Part shown: positions 24,004 to 32,948 of the stretch, piece by piece
How positions within the stretch are numbered: position 1 is the first letter of the stretch
Layout of the letters: every line of letters begins with the position of its first letter
DNA from: Clostridiales bacterium
GTDB lineage: Bacteria; Bacillota; Clostridia; Christensenellales; QALW01
Reading direction: 5' to 3'
Assembly (NCBI GenBank): GCA_018376855.1
Contig: JAHAAN010000001.1
Coordinates: 1-41,856 of the forward strand
Length of the DNA: 41,856 nt
Translations under genes and position numbers: made by a program
The notes under the pieces: generated by a model
Seen by the model: only the letters and a program-made list of their open reading frames with translations
Databases searched by the model: none
What the model was told of the DNA's origin: nothing

Positions 24004-25122
24004 ATGCGCTTTCTTTTAATGCCGGATTCCTTTAAAGGCACCTTGACCTCTGCAGAGATATGTGCCATCATGGAACGCGCGCTTCGCGCGCACTTCCCAA
24101 CGGACGATATTTTTACGCTTCCCATTGCCGACGGCGGCGAAGGCACCGTGGATGCTTTTTTAACCGCTTTAGGCGGCGAAAAACGGTTCGTCTTTGTCAA
24201 CGGCCCGTTTTTTGAACCCGTGCGCGCCTTTTACGGCTTATGCGGCAAGACCGCAGTGATCGAAACGGCCTCCTGCGCGGGGCTTCCTCTTGCGCACGGG
24301 CGGCTTGATCCGTGCCAGACCACCACGTTCGGCTTAGGCGAGATTCTTTCCGCCGCGTTAGACGACGGGGCAGAAAGAATCATTCTCGGCTTAGGCGGAA
24401 GCTGCACCAACGACGGCGGAGCCGGCATGGCTGCCGCGCTCGGCGTGCGTTTCCTTGACGCTTCGGAAACCGAATTTGTGCCCACAGGCGGGATCTTAAA
24501 GGATATTGCGCGCATTGACGGCTCCGGCATAGATCCCCGCCTGCAGAACTGCGAGATCATCGCCATGTGCGACGTAACTAACCCGCTCTGCGGGCCAAAC
24601 GGCGCTTCCGCCGTTTTCGCGCCGCAAAAGGGCGCTGATGCGAACGCCGTCGCCCTTTTGGATCAGGGTTTGGCTCATTTGGCTTCATTATTAAAAAAGG
24701 ACTGCCAAACGGACGTTTCCTCCCTCCCCGGCGCGGGCGCGGCAGGCGGCCTAGGCGCAGGCTGCTGCGCGTTTCTCGGCGCAAGGCTGCAAAGCGGCAT
24801 TTCTTTGATGCTGGACGCCGTGCATTTTCACGAGATCTGCACGCCCGACTCCATCGTATTCACGGGAGAAGGCAAGCTCGATTCTCAAAGCCTCGGCGGA
24901 AAAGCCGTCAGCGGAATCGCCGCGGCTGCCGCAAAGCACGCTGCAAAGGTTATCGCGGTAGCCGGCGGCGCGGAAAACGGTCTGCCTGAGATCTATGATG
25001 CGGGCATTACCGCCGTGTTCACGATCAATCGGCTTCCCATGGCCTTTGAAGAGTCCAAGCGCTTCAGCGCCGAAAACCTTTTTGAGACAATGGACAATAT
25101 CGCCCGACTGTTACACGTATAG
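24004..25122 (+). CDS. glycerate kinase (GlxK/GarK type)
   Basis: Phosphorylates D-glycerate, feeding glycolate, serine or sugar-acid carbon into glycolysis. The 372-residue protein begins MRFLLMPDSFKGTLTSAEIC and contains PIADGGEGTVDAFL, LGLGGSCTNDGGAGMAAALG, GAGAAGGLGAGCCAFLGA and FTGEGKLDSQSLGGKAV, all marks of the class II bacterial glycerate kinase family. Members are about 370-380 residues. The product is likely 2-phosphoglycerate, as in GarK and GlxK, though the family also has enzymes making the 3-phosphate. AAGGAGG precedes the ATG. It is the last gene of its unit and is followed by a terminator at 25141-25163. Confidence 0.95.
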   Translation: MRFLLMPDSFKGTLTSAEICAIMERALRAHFPTDDIFTLPIADGGEGTVDAFLTALGGEKRFVFVNGPFFEPVRAFYGLCGKTAVIETASCAGLPLAHGRLDPCQTTTFGLGEILSAALDDGAERIILGLGGSCTNDGGAGMAAALGVRFLDASETEFVPTGGILKDIARIDGSGIDPRLQNCEIIAMCDVTNPLCGPNGASAVFAPQKGADANAVALLDQGLAHLASLLKKDCQTDVSSLPGAGAAGGLGAGCCAFLGARLQSGISLMLDAVHFHEICTPDSIVFTGEGKLDSQSLGGKAVSGIAAAAAKHAAKVIAVAGGAENGLPEIYDAGITAVFTINRLPMAFEESKRFSAENLFETMDNIARLLHV

Positions 25123-25140
25123 CGCTTCATCGCTCTACTT

Positions 25141-25163
25141 AGCCGCAATCAGCGGCTTTTTTT
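25141..25163 (+). terminator. terminator after the glycerate kinase gene
   Basis: Stem AGCCGC/GCGGCT (25141-25146 with 25152-25157) followed by seven T bases. It ends the 20747-25122 unit. Confidence 0.85.
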
Positions 25164-25230
25164 GTTTTCAGCGTCGCTTTGCTCTGAAAAAAACAAGCAA
25201 TATTGTGTTAAATTTCAGCAATTAAGTATA

Positions 25231-25260
25231 TTGAATTATTATTTCCGTCTGCGTTATAAT
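25231..25260 (+). promoter_or_regulatory. promoter of the discoidin surface protein gene
   Basis: -35 TTGAAT (25231-25236), an 18-base spacer and a perfect -10 TATAAT (25255-25260), 45 bases before the start codon at 25306. Confidence 0.75.
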
Positions 25261-25305
25261 TATGTCGACCGATTATGGTTAAAAATTATAAGCGAGGTCT
25301 CCATT

Positions 25306-28300
25306 ATGAAAAAGCGTTTTTTTGTAAAACGGCTGCTTGCTTTTCCGCTGATCGCTCTGTTTTCGTTCGGCGCCGTTCTGCCCGCTTTCGCAGAATCCGC
25401 CGGCATGACGGAAGCAATCAAAAGCAATGTGGCATTGGGAAAGAAAGTCATTGCCAGCGACGACTATGTTGCGCCTGAAGGCATTTGGTCCGCAGTTTTT
25501 CTTACGGACGGAAAAATTGAAAAAATGGGAGAAGGCGACAGCCGCTTAGGCTGGTCTACGCTGCCTACCACAAACCGCAAGCAGGTTTCCGAGGTGGATC
25601 TGACGATCGATCTTGACGGGAACTATTCCGTGGACGCAGTTGCGCTCGCTCCCACCAAGCACGATTATAAGACCTTCCCCATGAGCTATGAAATACAGCT
25701 TTCCGCAGACGGGAACAGCTGGACGACCGTGGCCAAGGTAACCGACCGTACAGCCACGCCCGAAACGCAGGTACATACCTTTACATCTACGGTATGCGCG
25801 TTCGTTCGCGTGCATATCACCAAAAACAGCCCCGTTATGAACTCGGGCTCGTATCTTTCCCAGCTCGGCGAGATCGAAATCAACGGAACCCGCTACCGGA
25901 AGCTGGTCAACGCCGCCTCCGGCAAAGCCTTCACGGCTTCCGCGTCTTTGGAATCCGGCTCCTTCGGCGTTAAACGGCTAACGGACGGCAAAATGAACAG
26001 CGGCTGGTCCAGCCGCGCCGCCGACAGCTCCGTTTCCGACAGCGCGCCCGTGGAGCTGACAATGGATCTTAAAGGCGTGTATGAGCTGGACGAAATCCGT
26101 CTTTTCCCTTGTACGGATCCCGCTTATTTCCCCACAAGCTATGAGATCTACACCTCCTTTGGCGGCGAAAAATGGGAAAAGCTGAACGCTTCTCCCGAAT
26201 CCGCCGGCTCCGCAAAGCCGCAAACGGTTTCCTGCGCGCAGCAATGCGCCGCCTATGTGCGCATTGTGATTACTGAATCTGCCAAAAATTCAAAGGGCGG
26301 CAGCGTTGCGCAGCTGAGCGAAATTGAAATTATCGGGGAAAAAATGGCTGTCGGAGAAGTATCCGTCAATAAATCGGCGTTAAGAATGCAGCCCGGCGAA
26401 TCCGACAAGCTGCGCCTGACGCGCCTGAACACCGACCCGCGAATTCCCACACCCAATGTTGTTTGGACCTCCGACAACGAAAGCGTTGCGAAGATCGACA
26501 GCAGCGGCTGCGTCACCGCCATCGGTTTGGGCGTCACCACCCTGCGCGGAACCACAAACAATAAAATTTACACCTGCAAAATCTCGGTGGATGAACATAG
26601 CATGCTGGATAATTTCATGATTACCACCTTCCGCTCTCCCTCTAAACCGTATTTAACACCCGAAACATACGATCTGCTTCAGGCCGCGGGCTTTACAAAC
26701 ATCCAAAACGAATGGAACACCACCGTAAACACGTTGGAGGACAACCTGCTCATGGCGCAGTACAGCTATGAGCGCGGCATGGATATCACCGCCTCTCTGG
26801 GCGACTGGAAAGACGGCTTTGCAGGCATTTCCTATGAAGAAATTCAAGAGCGAATCAGCCTGGTTTCCCACGTCCCCGGCGTGGGCGGCATCTATATCAT
26901 AGATGAACCTTATAACGCCAACCAATATGCTCCCGCCTTTAAAGCAATCAAGGATCTGCTGCCCTATGCCGACGTTCACCTGAATTTTCTGCCAATGCTT
27001 GTTTACCCTAACGCTAAGATCTATGAAGCGCAGATGAACGATCTGTATCAGCTTTCGGGCGGGCGGCTTGACTATCTCATGTACGACTACTATCCGTTTG
27101 GACTGGAGACGGATTCCTTTAATGAAGGCAACTGGTATAACAATCTTGATGTAGTGCGCAAGCTTGGCCTGAAAACAGGCGCCAAAACAGGCACATTCAT
27201 TCAATCCATCAGTATGCGCAACGGCTACCGCCGCCCCAACGGAAAGGAAATCCGCTTCGAGGCGTACAGCGCCGCGGCCTACGGTTACAAGCAGCTCGCT
27301 TATTTCTGCTGGGAAACGCCTAACGAAGTGGACTACGGCTTCGGCCCTGCAATCGTTGATATCTACGGCAAGCCCACAGAAATCTACGAACCCGTAAAGG
27401 AAGTAAATAACGAAATTCTCAAGCTTGGCCCGACACTCATGCAGCTGGACTCCGTGAATGTTTATCATGCAGGAAAAAGATGCTCCTCCTATAACCGCCT
27501 GCCGCAGGATTTCTTCATTCAGCCGCAGGGGGACGCGCAGCTTGTGATTTCACATATGCGCAATAAAAACACCGATGCCGACTACGCAATGCTTGTAAAC
27601 CGCGACCTGAAAAACGAGCAAACCGTAACCTTTACCGTGCCGGAGGGAACCGCCTCCATTGAGGAGATCAGCAATCAGACCGGCCTGCCCGAGGAAATGA
27701 AGCGCAATGCAGACGGCTCCTACACCGTAACGCTCCGCGCGGGCGCAGGCATTCTGGTTAAAATGCCGGCCTCCTGCAACTATACTCCCAATTACGGCAA
27801 ATTCCTGCCGCAGGCGGGTGAAAATCTTGCGTTAAACGCAAACATCAGCGGCTCCGGCTCCGTCGGCGCGGACGGCTTCTATCTCAGCTACGTTCAAGAC
27901 GGAAACCGCTTCAGCACCACTGCTTATCAAGGGTGGGATTCCACACCTGCTGCTGAAGACGATCAAACCGCATGGCTGCTGGCCGATTTGGGCGGCATAG
28001 CGGAGATCAACCGCGTGGATCTCTACCCCGCAGGACAAAGCTACCGTTTCGGAATGCTGTTCCCGACCGATTTCACCATTGACGTTTCGCAGGACGGTGA
28101 AAATTGGAAAAGCGTTGTAACCCAAACCAATTTTGCTAAACCGGAAACCGTTCCCAGCTTTACCTTTGAAAAGGTCTCCGCGCGCTATGTCCGGCTGAAT
28201 ATCACCGGCATGCGCAAATTCAGCGATGAATACCGCGCACAGATCGGCGAATTTGAAATCTATAACGATGACGGCAGCGTTCCCGCGCCGAAAAATCCGT

Positions 28301-29139
28301 CAAGCAGCGACGAGGAGGATAAAAAAGCCTCTGTAAACTTAGCCTCGAACGCCACCGTAATTTGCTCCAGCAGCTATGAAGAAGCTCCTTATTGGTCTAA
28401 AACCGGAATTAACGACGGCCGTCTGCACGAAGTAACCGAGGACGACGGTCTGCACTGCGGATGGAGCTCCGCCATAAACGCCAATAAGGAACAGGATGGC
28501 GCAACCGAATGGATCGGCTATGACTTCGGCAAAAAAACAAGCGTGAACACCGTGATCGTATACACTGCCCGCCATCCCGTGGCAGACGCCTTCCCGATCG
28601 ACTTCTGCGTAGAGGTCTCCGACGACGGTGAAAACTGGCGCACGGTATACTCCAAAACGGGCGAAATCGATCTGACCGTTTCCTGCGCCAGAACACTGAG
28701 CTTTGATTCTGTGGAAACCCGCTATCTCCGCTTCCGCGGCACGAAGCTCTCCGAGCTTTCTCCGTACGGCTACATGATGCAGCTTTCCGAACTGGAGGTG
28801 TACAACATAAAGGATGACGCCGACAAAACCGAGCTGAAGGCTGCTGTTGAGCAGGCAAAAGCGATTCAAACAGCTGAATACACGCAGGCCAGCATAGATA
28901 CGCTCAACACCGAGATCGCCTTTGCCGAAGCCGTTTTGGCAGATGAAAACGCCTCTCAGGAGGATGTGGACGCAGCGCTGACTGCTTTGAACAACGCGGT
29001 AAAGAACCTTACTCCGGCCAATACCGCCGATAACGGCGGAATGCCCGTTTGGCTGCTGTGCATAATCATTGCTGCCGGATTGGCCGTTCTTGGCGGCGCG
29101 GCCTATGCCATCACACGCGCAGCCTCAAAAAAGAAATAA
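25306..29139 (+). CDS. large surface protein: four discoidin-like domains, Ig-like domain, TIM-barrel hydrolase candidate, C-terminal anchor
   Basis: A 1277-residue secreted, membrane-anchored protein, probably acting on glycans outside the cell. The start is ATG 25306, not an upstream in-frame ATG at 25162 that precedes the promoter; GAGG lies 8 bases before it. Order: signal peptide (1-30); two F5/8 type C (discoidin) domains (about 42-192, 202-342); a BIG2-type Ig-like domain (about 347-430); a barrel-like domain (about 434-705); a beta domain to about 820; two more discoidin domains (about 839-990, 1010-1168); a FIVAR-like helical domain (1172-1238); and a membrane segment with basic tail (1247-1277). 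The barrel has IYIIDEPYN (D533, E534) and YFCWETPNE (E670), placed like the acid/base and nucleophile of clan A glycosidases. No glycoside hydrolase family is recognised; activity is inferred. Confidence 0.85.
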   Translation: MKKRFFVKRLLAFPLIALFSFGAVLPAFAESAGMTEAIKSNVALGKKVIASDDYVAPEGIWSAVFLTDGKIEKMGEGDSRLGWSTLPTTNRKQVSEVDLTIDLDGNYSVDAVALAPTKHDYKTFPMSYEIQLSADGNSWTTVAKVTDRTATPETQVHTFTSTVCAFVRVHITKNSPVMNSGSYLSQLGEIEINGTRYRKLVNAASGKAFTASASLESGSFGVKRLTDGKMNSGWSSRAADSSVSDSAPVELTMDLKGVYELDEIRLFPCTDPAYFPTSYEIYTSFGGEKWEKLNASPESAGSAKPQTVSCAQQCAAYVRIVITESAKNSKGGSVAQLSEIEIIGEKMAVGEVSVNKSALRMQPGESDKLRLTRLNTDPRIPTPNVVWTSDNESVAKIDSSGCVTAIGLGVTTLRGTTNNKIYTCKISVDEHSMLDNFMITTFRSPSKPYLTPETYDLLQAAGFTNIQNEWNTTVNTLEDNLLMAQYSYERGMDITASLGDWKDGFAGISYEEIQERISLVSHVPGVGGIYIIDEPYNANQYAPAFKAIKDLLPYADVHLNFLPMLVYPNAKIYEAQMNDLYQLSGGRLDYLMYDYYPFGLETDSFNEGNWYNNLDVVRKLGLKTGAKTGTFIQSISMRNGYRRPNGKEIRFEAYSAAAYGYKQLAYFCWETPNEVDYGFGPAIVDIYGKPTEIYEPVKEVNNEILKLGPTLMQLDSVNVYHAGKRCSSYNRLPQDFFIQPQGDAQLVISHMRNKNTDADYAMLVNRDLKNEQTVTFTVPEGTASIEEISNQTGLPEEMKRNADGSYTVTLRAGAGILVKMPASCNYTPNYGKFLPQAGENLALNANISGSGSVGADGFYLSYVQDGNRFSTTAYQGWDSTPAAEDDQTAWLLADLGGIAEINRVDLYPAGQSYRFGMLFPTDFTIDVSQDGENWKSVVTQTNFAKPETVPSFTFEKVSARYVRLNITGMRKFSDEYRAQIGEFEIYNDDGSVPAPKNPSSSDEEDKKASVNLASNATVICSSSYEEAPYWSKTGINDGRLHEVTEDDGLHCGWSSAINANKEQDGATEWIGYDFGKKTSVNTVIVYTARHPVADAFPIDFCVEVSDDGENWRTVYSKTGEIDLTVSCARTLSFDSVETRYLRFRGTKLSELSPYGYMMQLSELEVYNIKDDADKTELKAAVEQAKAIQTAEYTQASIDTLNTEIAFAEAVLADENASQEDVDAALTALNNAVKNLTPANTADNGGMPVWLLCIIIAAGLAVLGGAAYAITRAASKKK

Positions 29140-29160
29140 CTCCATAAAATTCTCCTTTCG

Positions 29161-29199
29161 GAATTCCCGCAGAAATTTCTGCGGGAATTTCTTATTTTT
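29161..29199 (+). terminator. terminator after the discoidin surface protein gene
   Basis: A perfect palindrome (29162-29189) with arms AATTCCCGCAGAAA/TTTCTGCGGGAATT, followed by TCTTATTTTT. Strong and probably bidirectional. Confidence 0.85.
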
Positions 29200-29394
29200 C
29201 CGCCCTTAAAAAACATCCCGGCAAAGAAACGCTGCCGCCGCAGCCGGGCGACTTCCGCGCCCGAACCGCCTCCTTACGCGGCGGTTCGTTCCCCTTCCGC
29301 CGCCCCTTAACAGCAGGCGGAACCTCCTGCTTCAAATTTTTCGCACCCTATTTCTCCTCTCCGCAGCCCGCCGAATCGAAAATGTAATTTTACT
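29200..29394. other. non-coding stretch between terminator and natA promoter
   Basis: No gene is seen. It contains the GC-rich structured repeat at 29245-29318 and otherwise unremarkable sequence. Confidence 0.5.
29245..29318 (-). repeat. GC-rich structured repeat, copy 1
   Basis: About 74 bases whose reverse complement matches 41277-41351 with only scattered differences. Both contain the core GGAGGCGGTTCGGGCGCGGA and an internal stem GAACCGCC/GGCGGTTC. It carries no ORF. Confidence 0.75.
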
Positions 29395-29422
29395 TTGAAT
29401 CTGTGAAGGAATGTGCTATAAT
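29395..29422 (+). promoter_or_regulatory. promoter of the natAB-ktrBA-ppx operon
   Basis: -35 TTGAAT (29395-29400), 16-base spacer, extended -10 TGCTATAAT (hexamer 29417-29422), about 70 bases before the natA start. Confidence 0.7.
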
Positions 29423-29492
29423 GAATAAAAATGCTTTCATTTTCAGCGTATGATTCATACGCGCCGCCTCAAGCGGCAGAACGGAGTTTTTT

Positions 29493-30278
29493 ATGATTCG
29501 GATTCAGGGGCTTACAAAGGATTTTCCTTTAAGCGGCAAAAAAGCTGACAGCCGAACGGACATGCGCACGGAAAACGGCAAAACCTTTTACCGTGCCGTT
29601 GACGGGCTTTCCCTTCACATTGAAAAGGGCGAGATCTTCGGCCTGTTAGGCGCAAACGGAGCCGGCAAGACCACAACGCTGCGTCTGCTTGCCACCATGC
29701 TTCACCCCACCGCAGGCAGCGCCGAGATCGCAGGGTTTGACATTGTTCGCCAAAGCGAAAGCGTGCGCAAAAGCATCGGGATTCTTTTCGGCGGCGATAC
29801 CGGCCTTTACGACCGGCTGACTGCCCGCGAAAATATCGCGTACTTCGGCCGGCTATACGACATGACCGAAGAGCAGATCGCCGCCCGAACCGAAGAGCTT
29901 TGCGAAATTTTTGACCTGACACGCTATATCGACGCCCGCTGCGGCACATTCTCGCGCGGCATGAAGCAAAAAACCGCTTTTGCCCGCAGCATTATCCACT
30001 CCCCGCAGGTCATGCTTTTTGACGAACCCACCGCCGGGCTGGACATCAGTGCGGCGTTAGAGGTGCAGCATTTCATCTCCGCCTGCAAGCAGGAGGGCAA
30101 GACCGTGATCCTCTCCAGCCACAACATGACGGAGGTCGAACGGCTGTGCGACCGCATCGGCATCATCGACCACGGCAAGCTGCTGACCTGCGGCACACAG
30201 CAGCAGCTGCTGCAAACGCATGGCTGCTCCGATCTCGAACAGGTCTTTATGATGCTGACAGAGGAGGCGAAAAAATGA
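29493..30278 (+). CDS. ABC transporter ATP-binding protein, NatA-like
   Basis: Energises an export ABC transporter. The 261-residue protein has Walker A LLGANGAGKTTTLRLL near 51-66, the Q-loop region SIGILFGGDTGLYDRLTARE, signature FSRGMKQKTAFARS, Walker B VMLFDEPTAGLD and the switch His in ILSSHNMTEVERLCDRIG. The wording and its ABC-2 partner resemble NatA of the Bacillus sodium exporter NatAB. An insert of about 20 residues (KADSRTDMRTENGKTFYR) before the first strand pair is less usual. A GGAG lies 8 bases before the ATG. Its stop overlaps the next start by 4 bases. Substrate is inferred from family and from the potassium genes downstream. Confidence 0.9.
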   Translation: MIRIQGLTKDFPLSGKKADSRTDMRTENGKTFYRAVDGLSLHIEKGEIFGLLGANGAGKTTTLRLLATMLHPTAGSAEIAGFDIVRQSESVRKSIGILFGGDTGLYDRLTARENIAYFGRLYDMTEEQIAARTEELCEIFDLTRYIDARCGTFSRGMKQKTAFARSIIHSPQVMLFDEPTAGLDISAALEVQHFISACKQEGKTVILSSHNMTEVERLCDRIGIIDHGKLLTCGTQQQLLQTHGCSDLEQVFMMLTEEAKK

Positions 30279-31510
30279 ATTTTCATCATATCAACACCAT
30301 TTTCAAAAAAGAATTTACCGATCTTTTCCGCGATAAAAAAACCATTATCGGCACGCTGATCGTTCCGCTGCTGTTGTTTCCGCTGCTTATGCTCATTATG
30401 GGAGGCGGCCTCGGCTCCATGATGAACGACGCTCTTGAAGACCCGGCAAAAGCACACATAACCATTGCCCTGCACGAAAACGCAACGGAAGATATGTTGG
30501 CCTTTGCCAAAAACGAGCTGTTTGCGGAAACCGAAATTGAAATCATACACCCCGAAAATCTTCAAACAGCGCTTGAAAACGGAGATATCTCCGTGATCCT
30601 TGAGCTTGAACCTGATTTTCGCCAAAAGCTGAGCGGCAACATTCCGCTTTCCGCAAAGCTTGTATACAACGAAATGGATTCAAACACCGCCATGCGCGCG
30701 GACGCAGTAGCCTCCCTAATCAACCGCTACAACACGCTCACCGTTTACGCGCGGCTTGAGGCGCTCGGCATTTCACCGGACATCCTTACGCCCATAACGG
30801 CGCAAAGCGTTACGCTTTCGGATTACTTCGGCGTAACGAACCGTTCCGGCTCGCAAAACATGTTTTTGCAGATGATGCTCCCGTATCTCGCTGCCATCTT
30901 AGCCGCTTCCTCCGGCCTGAGCGCCGCGGTGGATATGATCGCCGGCGAAAAGGAGCGCAACACGCTTGAACCGCTGCTTTCCACCGCGGCCAACCGCAGC
31001 AGCGTACTGTTCGGAAAATTCTTAGTAGTGGTCGCTTTCACCATGCTCGGCGTCGTTGCGCAAGGCATCGGCATGGCGATCGGCTTCAGCATTTTCGGCA
31101 GCAATTTTGCAGGCTCCTTCATGAGCGGCGGCATCAATATCTCCGCAGGCGTGCTGCTTCTGGTGCTGTTAGGGTTCATTCTGATGGGCATGACCTTCTC
31201 CTGCATTGCAATCTCTCTTTCCGCGGTGAGCAAAACCTATAAGGAAGCGCAGACCTACTCAAGCTATGTTGTGTTCATTCCCATGATTATCGGGTTCTTT
31301 TCCATGTTCATGAGCGCAAGGGACGTATCTTTATGGATGATGTTTGTGCCGGTAATGAATATCGTAAGCTCTATGAAGCTCGTTTTGGGCGGAAGTGCAG
31401 ATTTTATTTACCTGCTGTGCGGCGTGGGCAGCTCGTTGGTCTATATGCTGCTTGCACTCTCCTTAGTGCGCCGTTTGTTCAGCAAGGAAAAATATATGTT
31501 CCGGAGCTGA
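30275..31510 (+). CDS. ABC-2 type permease, NatB-like
   Basis: Membrane partner of the ATPase before it. The start at 30275 (ATGA overlap) gives 411 residues: MNFHHINTIFKKEFTDLFRD, a membrane segment (TLIVPLLLFPLLMLIMGGGL), a large outside domain of about 160 residues, then five or so membrane segments in the C-terminal half. The motif MIAGEKERNTLEPLLSTAAN is the conserved cytoplasmic loop of NatB and related ABC-2 permeases. An in-frame ATG at 30146 would overlap natA by 130 bases and has no ribosome binding site, so it is rejected. Likely exports sodium or a drug/peptide; sodium is favoured by the context. Confidence 0.9.
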   Translation: MNFHHINTIFKKEFTDLFRDKKTIIGTLIVPLLLFPLLMLIMGGGLGSMMNDALEDPAKAHITIALHENATEDMLAFAKNELFAETEIEIIHPENLQTALENGDISVILELEPDFRQKLSGNIPLSAKLVYNEMDSNTAMRADAVASLINRYNTLTVYARLEALGISPDILTPITAQSVTLSDYFGVTNRSGSQNMFLQMMLPYLAAILAASSGLSAAVDMIAGEKERNTLEPLLSTAANRSSVLFGKFLVVVAFTMLGVVAQGIGMAIGFSIFGSNFAGSFMSGGINISAGVLLLVLLGFILMGMTFSCIAISLSAVSKTYKEAQTYSSYVVFIPMIIGFFSMFMSARDVSLWMMFVPVMNIVSSMKLVLGGSADFIYLLCGVGSSLVYMLLALSLVRRLFSKEKYMFRS

Positions 31511-31538
31511 TAAGCCCGGTGGAAAGGATAAGTATCCT

Positions 31539-32918
31539 ATGGCAGAACAGTCAAAGGAACGAAAAAAACGCCGCCTCCACCCAACGCAGTTTCTGATGCT
31601 GGGCTTTGCATTGCTGATCCTGCTGGGCGCGATCCTGCTTTGCCTGCCCTTCAGCGCGGCAAAAGGAAGCTCCGTATCCTTCTTGGAGGCTTTGTTCACC
31701 TCTGCAAGCTCCGTATGCGTTACGGGGCTGACAGTCGTGGAAACCGGCGCGGCATATTCCACGTTCGGGCAGCTTGTGATCCTGCTGCTGATCCAGTGCG
31801 GCGGACTCGGTATCATGACAATAACCGTAATGTTCTTCATGGTGCTAAAAAAGCATATTACACTTTACGAGCGCATGGTTCTTAAAGAACAATACAATTA
31901 CGAAGGACTGGGCGGGCTTGTAAATCTGACCAAAAGAATTTTGCTCGTTACCCTGCTGATCGAGCTGGTCGGCGCGTGCCTTCTTTCGATTCGGTTTATT
32001 CCGATCTACGGCTGGGGAAAAGGCATTTACTTCAGCATCTTTCATTCGGTAAGCGCCTTTTGCAATGCCGGCTTTGATATTTTAGGAAACGGAAACAGCC
32101 TGTTCGCCCTGCGGCAGGAGCCGTTTATCCTGCTTGTATTGGCGGCTTTAATCACTTTAGGCGGATTGGGCTTTATCGTGCTTCAGGAAATCGGCAGGGA
32201 ACGGAAGTTTTCCCGTCTTTCCCTGCACGCAAAGGTGGTTCTCTGCGTCAGCGGCGTTCTGACGCTTTCGGGCTTTCTTTTGACCTATCTCTTTGAAATC
32301 GGAAACCCGCAGACGCTCGGCGATCCCTCTTTGGGTACAGGAAACGCCGTAATGGGCGCGCTGTTTCAATCCGTTTCACTGCGAACAGCAGGCTATTCCT
32401 GCCTGCCTATCGGCCAAACTCACTATGCCACAAAGCTGATCTCCGTTTTTCTTATGTTCATCGGCGCTTCCTCCGGCTCCACAGGCGGCGGCATTAAAAC
32501 CACCACGATGTTCCTGCTGCTGCTGTTGGTGTACACTGTGGTTCGCGGCCGCGAGGAGGTTACGTTTGCCAAACGGACCTTTGCCATGCAGCTGGTGCAT
32601 AAGGCTATGGCTATTGTTGTGGTTTCTTTGATTTTGGTGCTGTGCAGCAGCCTGCTGCTGTGCCTGCTGGAGGAAGGCAACCCGCAAACGGCGCAATATG
32701 AATTTATTGATTTTCTCTATGAAGTTACCAGCGCTTTTGCAACAGTCGGTCTCTCCTGCGGGATGACGGCAAGCTTAAGCGCCGGAAGCAAGATCCTGAT
32801 TATTTTCATGATGTTTGTAGGCCGCATCGGCCCGCTGACTATGGCCTTTGCCATCAGCGGACGCAAGCAAAGCAAAACCGCCGTAAAGTACCCGCAGGAT
32901 CGCATGATGATCGGGTGA
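31539..32918 (+). CDS. ktrB: Trk/Ktr potassium uptake membrane subunit
   Basis: Channel-like subunit for sodium- or proton-linked potassium uptake. The 459-residue protein shows four selectivity-filter loops with the key Gly: SSVCVTGLTVVE (near 58), HSVSAFCNAGFDI (near 172), QSVSLRTAGYS (near 280) and TSAFATVGLSCGM (near 400). The cluster GASSGSTGGGIKTTT between the third and fourth repeats matches the KtrB gating loop. Lengths of about 440-460 fit KtrB better than the longer TrkH of proteobacteria. It is 28 bases after the permease gene and 30 bases before ktrA. Confidence 0.93.
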   Translation: MAEQSKERKKRRLHPTQFLMLGFALLILLGAILLCLPFSAAKGSSVSFLEALFTSASSVCVTGLTVVETGAAYSTFGQLVILLLIQCGGLGIMTITVMFFMVLKKHITLYERMVLKEQYNYEGLGGLVNLTKRILLVTLLIELVGACLLSIRFIPIYGWGKGIYFSIFHSVSAFCNAGFDILGNGNSLFALRQEPFILLVLAALITLGGLGFIVLQEIGRERKFSRLSLHAKVVLCVSGVLTLSGFLLTYLFEIGNPQTLGDPSLGTGNAVMGALFQSVSLRTAGYSCLPIGQTHYATKLISVFLMFIGASSGSTGGGIKTTTMFLLLLLVYTVVRGREEVTFAKRTFAMQLVHKAMAIVVVSLILVLCSSLLLCLLEEGNPQTAQYEFIDFLYEVTSAFATVGLSCGMTASLSAGSKILIIFMMFVGRIGPLTMAFAISGRKQSKTAVKYPQDRMMIG

Positions 32919-32948
32919 TCCCTCACAACTCAGAAAGGAATGTATTTT

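Noticed and set aside
25162..25305. Longer N-terminus for the discoidin surface protein
   Set aside because: It starts inside the preceding terminator and before the promoter; ATG 25306 gives a clean signal peptide and has a ribosome binding site.
30146..30274. Upstream start for the NatB-like permease
   Set aside because: It would overlap natA by 130 bases out of frame; the ATGA overlap start at 30275 fits the family.
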